In this document: piece by piece, positions 1 through 5,562 of the stretch
Layout of the letters: every line of letters starts with the position of its first letter
How positions within the stretch are numbered: position 1 is the stretch's first letter
From: Bacteroidota bacterium
GTDB taxonomy: Bacteria; Bacteroidota; Ignavibacteria; SZUA-365
Direction of reading: 5' to 3'
NCBI GenBank assembly: GCA_018224415.1
Contig: JAGTUZ010000276.1
Coordinates: 1 to 6,436 of the forward strand
DNA: 6,436 nt
The notes under the pieces: generated by a model
The model's database searches: none
Seen by the model: the letters and a program-made list of their open reading frames with translations, nothing else
Told to the model about the DNA's origin: nothing
Made by a program: the position numbers and the translations under genes

Positions 1-34
1 CGGAGCGCGTCTCTAAGCCATCAGCCTTCGTGTC

Positions 35-49
35 TCCGCCTCCGGCGGA
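35..49. other. Short hairpin downstream of pepA
   Basis: TCCGCC (35-40) pairs with GGCGGA (44-49) around a 3-nt loop, 35 nt past the pepA stop. Closer to the stop, CAGGCCCG is directly repeated at 65-72 and 73-80. No U-tract follows the hairpin on the minus strand, so it is only a weak terminator candidate. Nothing else is visible in 1-83. Confidence 0.3.
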
Positions 50-83
50 TGCAATTCGGCGCGACAGGCCCGCAGGCCCGAAA

Positions 84-1592
84 TCACTCTTCCCGGCTGC
101 GCAGGAAGTCGGTGAGCAGGCGCACACCCACGCCGGTGCCGCCCTTGGGCTGGTAGTCGGAGGCGCTGTCGAGCATGGCCGTGCCGGCGATGTCCAGATG
201 CACCCAGGGGAAATCACCCACGAAGCGCTTGAGGAAGGCCGCGGCCGTGCAGGCGCCGCCCCATTTGCCGCCGAGGTTCGACACATCGGCGATCTCGCTT
301 TTGAGCAGCTTGTTGTATTCCTCGTACAACGGCAGCTCCCACACGCGTTCGTAGGTTCGCTCGCCTGACTCACTGAGCGCCGCTTTCAGTTCATCGTCGT
401 TGCCGAACATTCCGGTCGCGGCGGACGCCAGCGCCACGACTACCGCGCCGGTCAGCGTCGCCAGGTCGATGACAGCCGCCGGTTTGAATCGCTGCGCATA
501 CACCAGTGCGTCGGCGAGAATCAGGCGTCCCTCGGCGTCGGTATTTTTCACCTCGACGGTTGTTCCGTCGGCGATCGTGATCACGTCGCCGGGACGGAAG
601 GCCGCTCCGCCGGTCATGTTGTCGGTTGCGGGAATGAGCGCGATCACACGGATCGGCAGTTTCAGCTTGGCCACGGCATACATCGTGCCCAGCACCGCCG
701 CCGCGCCGCTCATGTCCATCTTCATCTCGTCCATGCTCGCGGCGGGTTTCAAACAGAGACCTCCGGAATCAAAGGTCACGCCCTTGCCCACGAGCACGTA
801 CGGCGCCAACCGGCGTTTCTTGTCGTTGTATTCCATGACGATGAAGCGCGGTTCGTTGGCACTGCCCTGGTTGACCGCCAGGAGTCCGCCCATCTTGTTC
901 GCCTGGATTTCCTTCTTGTTCAGCACCACGGTCTTGATGGTAAATTTCTTTGCGATGGCGAGGGCCTCTTTGGCCAGTTTCTCGGCATCCACCACGTTGG
1001 CCGGCGCATTGGCGAGGTCGCGGGCGAGTTCGACCGCCTCGATGATGATCATTGCATCGTGGATCCCCGCCTTCAGCCGGCTCTGGTATCCCTCATCGGC
1101 AGTGATCACCTTGATTTCCTTGAGCTTGCCCTTTTTTTCCTCGGGTTTGTCCTTGAGAAAGACCTTGTACTTGTACTGGGCCAGCGCCGCCCCCTCGAGC
1201 ATCGCAACCACAGTATCCTCGAACGAGATCGGGAGGGTTTTCTTGACGATGGCTTCCGGCGGACAGTACAGCGCCACCACCGGTGCGACAAGCGCGGCCG
1301 CCTGCTTCATGCCCCGGGCCATGGCGCGGCGCAACTGTTCGGCACCCATGCCCTCGCTCGCGCCGAGTCCGACCAGGATGAACCGTCCCTCTGCCGAAGC
1401 CAGCATCATGGTTTCATCCGCTTTTCCGCAGAAATCGCCACTTTCACGATACGCCGTGACCAATCCCTTCAGATGCGGACACACCTCTGTCAGGGTTTTC
1501 TGGAACAGGGTCTTGTCCTCGGGAAATGGAATCACGTGCGCGTCGGCGTCGATGCGGTCGGGAGTTCCATAATGTCCGGTATACTTGAGCAT
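84..1592 (-). CDS. pepA: Leucyl aminopeptidase (M17 family, cytosol aminopeptidase)
   Basis: A 502-residue protein, close to the usual length of this family (about 500). It is a cytoplasmic two-metal exopeptidase that removes N-terminal residues, with a preference for leucine, and recycles peptides. The N-terminal domain covers roughly residues 1-170 and the catalytic domain 180-502. The family signature NTDAEGRL is at 350-357. Metal and catalytic residues are all visible: K270 and D275 in VGKGVTFDSGG, K282, D293 in MKMDMSGAAAV, D352, E354 and R356. They carry the same numbers as I recall for E. coli PepA. I chose the ATG at 1592 because GGAGG lies 7 nt upstream and the family N-terminus begins about there; the frame stays open upstream to an ATG at 1664, which would add 24 poorly fitting residues. 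It lies 175 nt downstream of the reductase genes, with a likely promoter of its own. An A7 run at codons 152-154 is discussed as a finding. Identity is near certain; DNA binding as in E. coli PepA is not shown. Confidence 0.97.
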   Translation of the reverse strand: MLKYTGHYGTPDRIDADAHVIPFPEDKTLFQKTLTEVCPHLKGLVTAYRESGDFCGKADETMMLASAEGRFILVGLGASEGMGAEQLRRAMARGMKQAAALVAPVVALYCPPEAIVKKTLPISFEDTVVAMLEGAALAQYKYKVFLKDKPEEKKGKLKEIKVITADEGYQSRLKAGIHDAMIIIEAVELARDLANAPANVVDAEKLAKEALAIAKKFTIKTVVLNKKEIQANKMGGLLAVNQGSANEPRFIVMEYNDKKRRLAPYVLVGKGVTFDSGGLCLKPAASMDEMKMDMSGAAAVLGTMYAVAKLKLPIRVIALIPATDNMTGGAAFRPGDVITIADGTTVEVKNTDAEGRLILADALVYAQRFKPAAVIDLATLTGAVVVALASAATGMFGNDDELKAALSESGERTYERVWELPLYEEYNKLLKSEIADVSNLGGKWGGACTAAAFLKRFVGDFPWVHLDIAGTAMLDSASDYQPKGGTGVGVRLLTDFLRSREE

Positions 1593-1635
1593 GTTGCGGC
1601 CTCCGGGGGGGATGTGTGGGACGGCGATTGCGATG

Positions 1636-1664
1636 ATAGTAGGGGAAATTCCGAAAACAAGCAA
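1636..1664 (-). promoter_or_regulatory. Candidate sigma70-type promoter for pepA
   Basis: On the minus strand TTGCTT (1664-1659) is followed after exactly 17 nt by TACTAT (1641-1636). This matches three and four of six positions of the sigma70 consensus. The stretch is AT-rich compared with its surroundings. It would start transcription near 1629 and give a leader of roughly 37 nt that holds the GGAGG ribosome site. The position between the reductase operon and pepA fits. The sigma factor consensus of this organism is unknown, so this rests on spacing and composition only. Confidence 0.4.
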
Positions 1665-1712
1665 ATAAAGCGCCCGGATTCATGTCTGCTCATCCGTTCT
1701 CAGACACGCTCT

Positions 1713-1735
1713 CGTGCACGTGCACGTGCACGTGT
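1713..1735. repeat. (CGTGCA)n hexamer repeat, self-complementary, alternating purine-pyrimidine
   Basis: CGTGCA is repeated 3.7 times at 1713-1734. Positions 1713-1732 form a perfect 20-bp palindrome, and the strict pyrimidine-purine alternation continues to 1735. An outer inverted repeat, GACACG at 1703-1708 with CGTGTC at 1731-1736, partly overlaps it. The tract sits 33 nt past the stop of the second reductase gene and upstream of the pepA promoter candidate. It could fold as an RNA hairpin at the end of the pterin operon, but no U-tract follows on the minus strand, so it is not a standard intrinsic terminator. Confidence 0.75.
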
Positions 1736-1767
1736 CCATACCGGCAACAATCACGGGATCGCGAAAA

Positions 1768-2499
1768 TCATCGGGGGTTTGCGGGACGGATGTCGATTTC
1801 GCTCAGAAGCGCACGACGGGGCGAGCGAAGGATGTCGACGATGGCCTGCGCGACGTCTTCGGCGGCGAGGATTTTCTCGCGGTCGGGAGACATCGGGGTG
1901 TCATCGAAGAAACGGGTGTCGGTGGAACCGGGAAAGATGCTGGCGACACGCACATTGCGCTCGCGCACCTCGAGCATGAGCGACTGGGCGAGACCGCGCA
2001 CGGCGAACTTGCTGGCCGCATAGGCCGTGCCGCCCGCGAAGCCGTTTTTACCCGCGAGGGAAGAGACAATGATCATGTCTCCGCCTCCCCGTTCGATCAT
2101 GGCGGGGAGGGAATGGCGGAGCGTGAGCCAGACGCCACGCACATTGGCCGCGATGACGGAGTCGAATTCCTCGGTGCGCATCTCCGTCATGGGTTTGAGA
2201 ATGCCGAAACCGGCGTTGGCAACAACGATATCCGGAGCGCCGTACACCTGGGCTGCCTCATCGAGCACTCGTTGCATCTGCGTTTCGTCGGTGACATCGG
2301 CGACGGAAGTCAGCAGGGAACCCGGCAAACCGTTTGCTTCCTCGCGAAGCGCGGAAAGCCGTTCCTTGTTCCTGCCGGTGGCGACAACATGTACACCTTC
2401 GCGCAGAAGCATCAGCGTCAGGGCGCGGCCGATGCCGCTGCTGGCGCCGGTGATCATGGCCACGCGGCCGGCCAGGGTGCCGTCGGCGACGGGGCTCAC
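1768..2499 (-). CDS. Short-chain dehydrogenase/reductase, last gene of the pterin operon
   Basis: A 243-residue classical SDR with one Rossmann domain, presumably cytoplasmic. The cofactor loop TGASSGIG is at 17-24, and R43 after the second strand hints at NADP(H). D68 and NAG (95-97) follow. The catalytic set is N119, S147, Y160 and K164 (YAASK), and the PG turn is at 190-191. The start is GTG at 2499, overlapping the TGA of the preceding reductase in GTGA, which suggests translational coupling; a GGGGG run lies a few nt upstream. It is clearly a paralogue of its neighbour, sharing for example MIERGGG and the EEFD segment. SDR sequence alone does not fix the substrate. Its place after PTPS and FolE suggests a pterin side-chain carbonyl reductase (sepiapterin reductase type). 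Alternatives are a FolM/PTR1-like pteridine reductase or an unrelated YdfG-type dehydrogenase. The family call is firm; the role is inferred. Confidence 0.93.
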   Translation of the reverse strand: MSPVADGTLAGRVAMITGASSGIGRALTLMLLREGVHVVATGRNKERLSALREEANGLPGSLLTSVADVTDETQMQRVLDEAAQVYGAPDIVVANAGFGILKPMTEMRTEEFDSVIAANVRGVWLTLRHSLPAMIERGGGDMIIVSSLAGKNGFAGGTAYAASKFAVRGLAQSLMLEVRERNVRVASIFPGSTDTRFFDDTPMSPDREKILAAEDVAQAIVDILRSPRRALLSEIDIRPANPR

Positions 2500-3218
2500 A
2501 GCGGACCCCCGACAGGTTGCATTACAAGTTCTTCGATCATCACCGAAATCGGGGCCTTGCAGGCCTGGAGAATGGCGTCGGCGACGTCGTCGGGACGCAT
2601 CATGCGCGCGCCGTGCTTGCTGCGGACGGAATCGGGCCAGATCGGGGTGTCAGTGGCGCCGGGATGCACATTGAGGACGCGGACACCCGATTTCCTGACT
2701 TCGAGACGCAGGCAGTCGGCCATCCATTTGAGTCCGCCCTTCGTCGCGGCGTACACCGAGCTGCTCGGAAACACCTGCAGCGCGGCCATGGAATTGATCA
2801 TGACAATCTGTCCCCCGCCCCGCTCGATCATCGACGGCAGCACCGCCTGCGTACAGAGGAAGGGACCGCGGAGGTTCACCGACATCAGTGCGTCGAATTC
2901 CTCCAGGGAAGTGGACTGGAAGGGCTTGAACACCGTCAGGCCCGCGTTGTTGACGAGGATGTCCACCGGACCGCAGGATTCGGTGATGCGTCCGATGACG
3001 GCGCCGACCTCTCCGGGATCGCTCACATCGCAGGGAATGGCGCGCACGCCTTGGCCGATTTCCGCAGCGACGGCGTCGATGCGTGCAGCCGCACGGCCGC
3101 TGATGACAACTTGTGCTCCTTCACGCGCAAAGGCCGAAGCGAGTCCCTTGCCGATGCCTGTTCCCCCGCCGGTGATCCAGACGGTTTTACCTTCGAACGT
3201 CATGTTTCCCTCTGCCAT
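2496..3218 (-). CDS. Short-chain dehydrogenase/reductase, third gene of the pterin operon (sepiapterin reductase candidate)
   Basis: A 240-residue classical SDR. The dinucleotide loop TGGGTGIG is at 16-23, D64 in CDVSD, NNAG at 90-93, and the catalytic residues are N115, S143, Y156 and K160 (YAATK). R42 after the second strand suggests NADP(H). The chosen ATG at 3218 lies one base after the folE stop and has AGGA 7 nt upstream inside folE. A second ATG at 3203 has a stronger GAGGG but only 4 nt away, giving 235 residues; either is possible. The reading frame extends further upstream inside folE, but that part does not look like an SDR. Its stop overlaps the next gene by GTGA. Being directly coupled to folE and the PTPS gene, it is the better candidate for reducing 6-pyruvoyl-tetrahydropterin or sepiapterin. 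Overall similarity to mammalian sepiapterin reductase is not obvious by eye, so the substrate is an inference. Confidence 0.93.
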   Translation of the reverse strand: MAEGNMTFEGKTVWITGGGTGIGKGLASAFAREGAQVVISGRAAARIDAVAAEIGQGVRAIPCDVSDPGEVGAVIGRITESCGPVDILVNNAGLTVFKPFQSTSLEEFDALMSVNLRGPFLCTQAVLPSMIERGGGQIVMINSMAALQVFPSSSVYAATKGGLKWMADCLRLEVRKSGVRVLNVHPGATDTPIWPDSVRSKHGARMMRPDDVADAILQACKAPISVMIEELVMQPVGGPL

Positions 3219-3219
3219 A

Positions 3220-3831
3220 TCAGAATCCTGTATTGATGAGACGGAGAAATTCTTCGCGTGTCTTGCTGTTGGTCTCGAATGCGCCGAGCATCTCGCTTGT
3301 GGTCGCGCTGGAATTCTGCTTCTGAACACCGCGCATCATCATGCACATGTGCCGGCCCTCACAGACCACGCCCACACCCAGGGGCTGCAGCGTATTGCGC
3401 AACGCCTCGGCGATCTGCTGCGTCATGCGTTCCTGCACCTGCAGGCGGCGGGAAAACACCTCGACGATGCGCGGCAGTTTGCTCAGTCCGACGATCTTTC
3501 CATTGGGGATGTACGCGATGTGACAGCGCCCGAAAAACGGCAGCATGTGATGTTCGCAGACGGAGTAGAAGTCGATGTCCTTGACGATGACCATCTCGTT
3601 GTAGTCTTCCTCGAACACCGCGCCGTTGAGCACGTCCTGAACATCCATCTCATACCCCTGCGTGAGGAAACGCCAGGCCTTGGCCACGCGGTACGGCGTC
3701 TTGACCAGCCCCTCGCGGTCGGGGTCCTCCCCGATCAGGCCGAGAACGGAGGATATGTGGCTCTCGAACTCCGGTTCCCTGTCCTCAAGGGAGTCGAGCG
3801 TCCGACGCAGTTCGTCGGCGGACTTGCTCAT
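3220..3831 (-). CDS. folE: GTP cyclohydrolase I (type IA)
   Basis: A 203-residue protein that opens the guanine ring of GTP and rearranges it to 7,8-dihydroneopterin triphosphate, the first step of folate and of tetrahydrobiopterin synthesis; the family forms a cytoplasmic homodecamer. The zinc ligands are visible as C92 and H95 in CEHH and C163 in HMCMMMRG, so it is the zinc-dependent type IA enzyme, not FolE2. The core EDPDREGLVKTPYRVAKA is at 35-52, and the C-terminal SATTSEMLGAF and TREEFL segments are at 175-185 and 191-196. The HMCM.MRGVQK region reads like the animal enzyme. The ATG at 3831 has AAAGGAG 7 nt upstream and overlaps the PTPS stop as ATGA; the next reductase starts one base after its own stop. 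This placement points to biopterin rather than folate, though it could supply both. Confidence 0.98.
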   Translation of the reverse strand: MSKSADELRRTLDSLEDREPEFESHISSVLGLIGEDPDREGLVKTPYRVAKAWRFLTQGYEMDVQDVLNGAVFEEDYNEMVIVKDIDFYSVCEHHMLPFFGRCHIAYIPNGKIVGLSKLPRIVEVFSRRLQVQERMTQQIAEALRNTLQPLGVGVVCEGRHMCMMMRGVQKQNSSATTSEMLGAFETNSKTREEFLRLINTGF

Positions 3832-4259
3832 CGGTTGCTCCTTTCTCCGGTTTCCTCACCGCGATAGTCAACGAAATTTTTTTCGGTTTCATAGAGCCGG
3901 ACCTGGTGCAGACGCCCCTGCGGGATGTGGTCCACGAGCTGTTTCCAGATACCGATAGCGATATTCTCTGCTGTGGGAATGACGTCACGAAGGAAATCGA
4001 CGTCGGTGTTCAGGTTCCGGTGATCCACCTTGGCGATCACACGATCGATGATGGTCTGTTTGAGTTGCTTGAGATCGACGACGTATCCGGTGTCGGGATC
4101 CACCTCTCCGGCGACGGTCACTTCCACGTAATAGTTGTGGCCGTGTCCGGCGGGATTGTTGCATTTGCCGAACACCTCTTCGTTCCGCCCATCACTCCAG
4201 GCCGGATTATACAGCCGGTGGGCGGAGGAAAAATGTTCACGTCGCGTGACATATATCAT
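3828..4259 (-). CDS. 6-pyruvoyl-tetrahydropterin synthase (tetrahydrobiopterin type)
   Basis: A 143-residue protein of the PTPS/QueD family. It removes triphosphate from 7,8-dihydroneopterin triphosphate and shifts hydrogens to form 6-pyruvoyl-tetrahydropterin. The zinc ligands are H14, H39 and H41, the catalytic cysteine is C33, D79-H80 form the proton relay, and E124 is the pterin-anchoring glutamate. The cysteine motif is CNNPAGHGH, that is CX5HGH, as in biopterin-forming enzymes; QueD has CX3HGH and the folate-bypass PTPS-III has a glutamate instead. All seven positions are offset by exactly 9 from the mammalian numbering I recall (C42, H23, H48, H50, D88, H89, E133). The ATG at 4259 has AGGAG 7 nt upstream; upstream in-frame codons are not family-like. 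It heads the four-gene operon and overlaps folE as ATGA. Automatic annotation may call it 6-carboxytetrahydropterin synthase, which the motif argues against. Confidence 0.95.
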   Translation of the reverse strand: MIYVTRREHFSSAHRLYNPAWSDGRNEEVFGKCNNPAGHGHNYYVEVTVAGEVDPDTGYVVDLKQLKQTIIDRVIAKVDHRNLNTDVDFLRDVIPTAENIAIGIWKQLVDHIPQGRLHQVRLYETEKNFVDYRGEETGERSNR

Positions 4260-4284
4260 GGAAACACTCCTGCTGTCAATGTCG

Positions 4285-4315
4285 GCACCGGCAGGGCGGG
4301 AACGCCGTGCGGTGC
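4285..4315. other. Imperfect hairpin between the DUF3501 and PTPS genes
   Basis: In the 67-nt gap, GCACCG (4285-4290) pairs with CGGTGC (4310-4315), and inside it GGCG (4295-4298) pairs with CGCC (4303-4306) around a GGAA loop. On the transcribed minus strand no run of U follows. It could weakly separate the DUF3501 transcript from the pterin operon, or be a processing or stability element. No convincing promoter is visible in this gap. Confidence 0.35.
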
Positions 4316-4326
4316 AGGTGCGGAAA

Positions 4327-4905
4327 TCAGAGCAGATCCTGGAGCAGGCTGCGCCGCGTCTCTCCTTCGATGGGGATGCTGGCGTCACAGTGCTCGTGGC
4401 AGGACCGAAGGATTACGGGGATGGACGGATTGCTGAACGCGGCGATCTGTTCTTCGGAAAACGCAAAATGAATGTAAAACACATCGCTGGAACACAGCAC
4501 ATGTTCGTCCTCAACGTCGAAGCGCGCCGGTATCTTATCCTCACCCACTTCGAGGGTGATGCAACCGTTGGCGATGCCTGACATGCGTTGGAGCGCACTG
4601 TCCACGTCCCGATATTCCTGAACTCGGAGAATGAGCGTTGCGCTGAGTTCGTTTTTCGCAGGCACCAGGAGGTTGAAACAGCTCAGCTCCAGGGCGATGC
4701 GTTCGGTTTCGTCGGACTGGTCAACACGCAGCATTTCCTGCACCTGGAAGCGCACGGTTTCACGATTTTCAAAAATCACCACACAGGCGTCACCGAGCTC
4801 GAACCGGCGCAACCGACGCAGCTCCTGCATTCGCCCACGGATTTCGCCGCGTTGCCGTTCGTAATCCGAAAGGGAGAGAATGTCTTCAACCTTCAGCGCT
4901 TCCAT
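4327..4905 (-). CDS. DUF3501 family protein
   Basis: A 192-residue soluble protein with no signal peptide or membrane segment. It matches the pattern I associate with DUF3501: an N-terminal DILSLSDYERQR segment (8-19), a basic RRLRRF stretch (30-35), the hallmark FENRETVRFQVQEMLR (45-60), ELSATL (86-91), and YIHFAFSEEQIAAF (144-157). The biochemical role is unknown. Relatives are often encoded beside rubrerythrin-like and Fe-S oxidoreductase genes, suggesting peroxide or iron redox stress; here the neighbour is the peroxiredoxin bcp, 8 nt upstream. The ATG at 4905 is chosen from the family N-terminus. Its nearest good Shine-Dalgarno, GGAGG at 4919-4923 inside the end of bcp, is 13 nt away, so reinitiation after bcp is likely. 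Near the C-terminus CHEHC (169-173) could bind metal; whether it is conserved is not known to me. Confidence 0.85.
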   Translation of the reverse strand: MEALKVEDILSLSDYERQRGEIRGRMQELRRLRRFELGDACVVIFENRETVRFQVQEMLRVDQSDETERIALELSCFNLLVPAKNELSATLILRVQEYRDVDSALQRMSGIANGCITLEVGEDKIPARFDVEDEHVLCSSDVFYIHFAFSEEQIAAFSNPSIPVILRSCHEHCDASIPIEGETRRSLLQDLL

Positions 4906-4913
4906 GCCCGGTT

Positions 4914-5375
4914 TCAGTCCTCCGCCAGCGCGGCCAGCACCGCGTCGACATGTCCCTTGACTGTCACTTTCGGCCAGATGCGGCGCACCACTCCCTTTTC
5001 GTCGATCAGCACGGTGGTACGCACGACGCCCATATAGCTGCGGCCATAATTCTTTTTCTCCTGCCACACGCCGTACTTCTCCATCATCTCGTGTGTCTCG
5101 TCGCTGAGCAGGGGAAATGGCAGTTCGAACTTGTCGCGGAAACGCTCGTGCGAGGCGATGCTGTCTCCGCTCACCCCGAGCACTACCGCGCCGGCCGCCT
5201 GCAAGCGCGCCATGTTGTCGCGGAAGTCACAGGCCTCCTGCGTGCAGCCCGGCGTGTTGTCCTTGGGATAAAAATATAGAATGACCTTTTTTCCAGCGAA
5301 GTCCTTCAGCGCGACCTTGCCTCCGTCCGAGGAGGGCAAGGAGAATGCCGGGGCTTTCTTTCCTTCTTCGATCAT
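4914..5375 (-). CDS. bcp: Peroxiredoxin Bcp/PrxQ (thioredoxin-dependent thiol peroxidase)
   Basis: A 153-residue peroxiredoxin of typical Bcp length that reduces hydrogen peroxide and organic peroxides in the cytoplasm and is recycled by thioredoxin. The active site YPKDNTPGCTQEACDFRD (36-53) has peroxidatic C44 and a resolving cysteine C49 five residues later, the atypical two-cysteine arrangement of Bcp/PrxQ. T41 and R119 complete the catalytic set. The ATG at 5375 has GGAG 5 nt upstream; the frame stays open another 55 codons upstream, but those run through the tandem repeat and a terminator stem and are not coding-like. The DUF3501 gene follows 8 nt after the stop, so the two are probably co-transcribed. 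A possible transcription start must lie in 5376-5526 if the upstream terminator works; I see no clear promoter there. Confidence 0.97.
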   Translation of the reverse strand: MIEEGKKAPAFSLPSSDGGKVALKDFAGKKVILYFYPKDNTPGCTQEACDFRDNMARLQAAGAVVLGVSGDSIASHERFRDKFELPFPLLSDETHEMMEKYGVWQEKKNYGRSYMGVVRTTVLIDEKGVVRRIWPKVTVKGHVDAVLAALAED

Positions 5376-5487
5376 GCTTTCTCCAGATAAATCCGTGATG
5401 TGTCCCTTGACCCGACTCCCCGTCGCGTCAAAAACAAACGCGGACGTCAGGAAACCGGGTCGCTCGAAAAACGGAATCCACGCGAGG

Positions 5488-5536
5488 GAAACGCGGGAGC
5501 CGTGAAACGCGGGAGCCGTGAAACGGGCGAGGCCGT
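5488..5536. repeat. 16-bp tandem repeat, two perfect copies and a degenerate third
   Basis: GAAACGCGGGAGCCGT occurs twice back to back, at 5488-5503 and 5504-5519. A third, degenerate copy (GAAACGGGCGAGGCCGT, 17 nt) follows at 5520-5536 and runs into the left arm of the terminator hairpin. It lies between the two peroxiredoxin genes, 113 nt or more upstream of the bcp start. The function is unknown; it may be a slipped duplication of the terminator flank or a binding site array. Confidence 0.75.
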
Positions 5537-5555
5537 CCACAGGGGACGGCCTCGC
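5527..5555 (-). terminator. Probable intrinsic terminator after the AhpE-type peroxiredoxin gene
   Basis: A perfect 12-bp stem, GCGAGGCCGTCC (5527-5538) with GGACGGCCTCGC (5544-5555), closes a 5-nt loop and begins 7 nt after the peroxiredoxin stop. On the minus strand it is followed by CCGTTTC, so the U-tract is short and interrupted. The position and stem strength support termination; the weak tail leaves room for readthrough into bcp. Confidence 0.6.
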
Positions 5556-5562
5556 AGCGAGG

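Noticed and set aside
400..1572. A 390-codon plus-strand open frame opposite pepA
   Set aside because: It is rich in Ser, Ala and Arg with no recognisable motif, and is fully antisense to a certain M17 aminopeptidase gene.
1714..3867. A 717-codon open frame on the plus strand across both SDR genes and folE
   Set aside because: It lies antisense to three clearly recognisable genes, has no family-like sequence, and its openness follows from the strong G/C third-position bias of the minus-strand genes.
3828..4259. QueD (queuosine) or PTPS-III (folate bypass) identity for the PTPS gene
   Set aside because: The motif is CX5HGH, not CX3HGH, and the catalytic cysteine is not replaced by glutamate; the neighbours are folE and SDRs, not queC or queE.
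4250..4279. TTGACA at 4279-4274 with a TATATG-like -10 on the minus strand
   Set aside because: The spacing is right, but transcription would begin several codons inside the PTPS gene, beyond its ribosome site and conserved N-terminus. It is probably coincidence.
5376..5540. N-terminal extension of Bcp by 55 codons from the ATG at 5540
   Set aside because: It reads through the tandem repeat and a terminator stem, does not resemble peroxiredoxins, and the ATG at 5375 has its own ribosome site and the normal family start.
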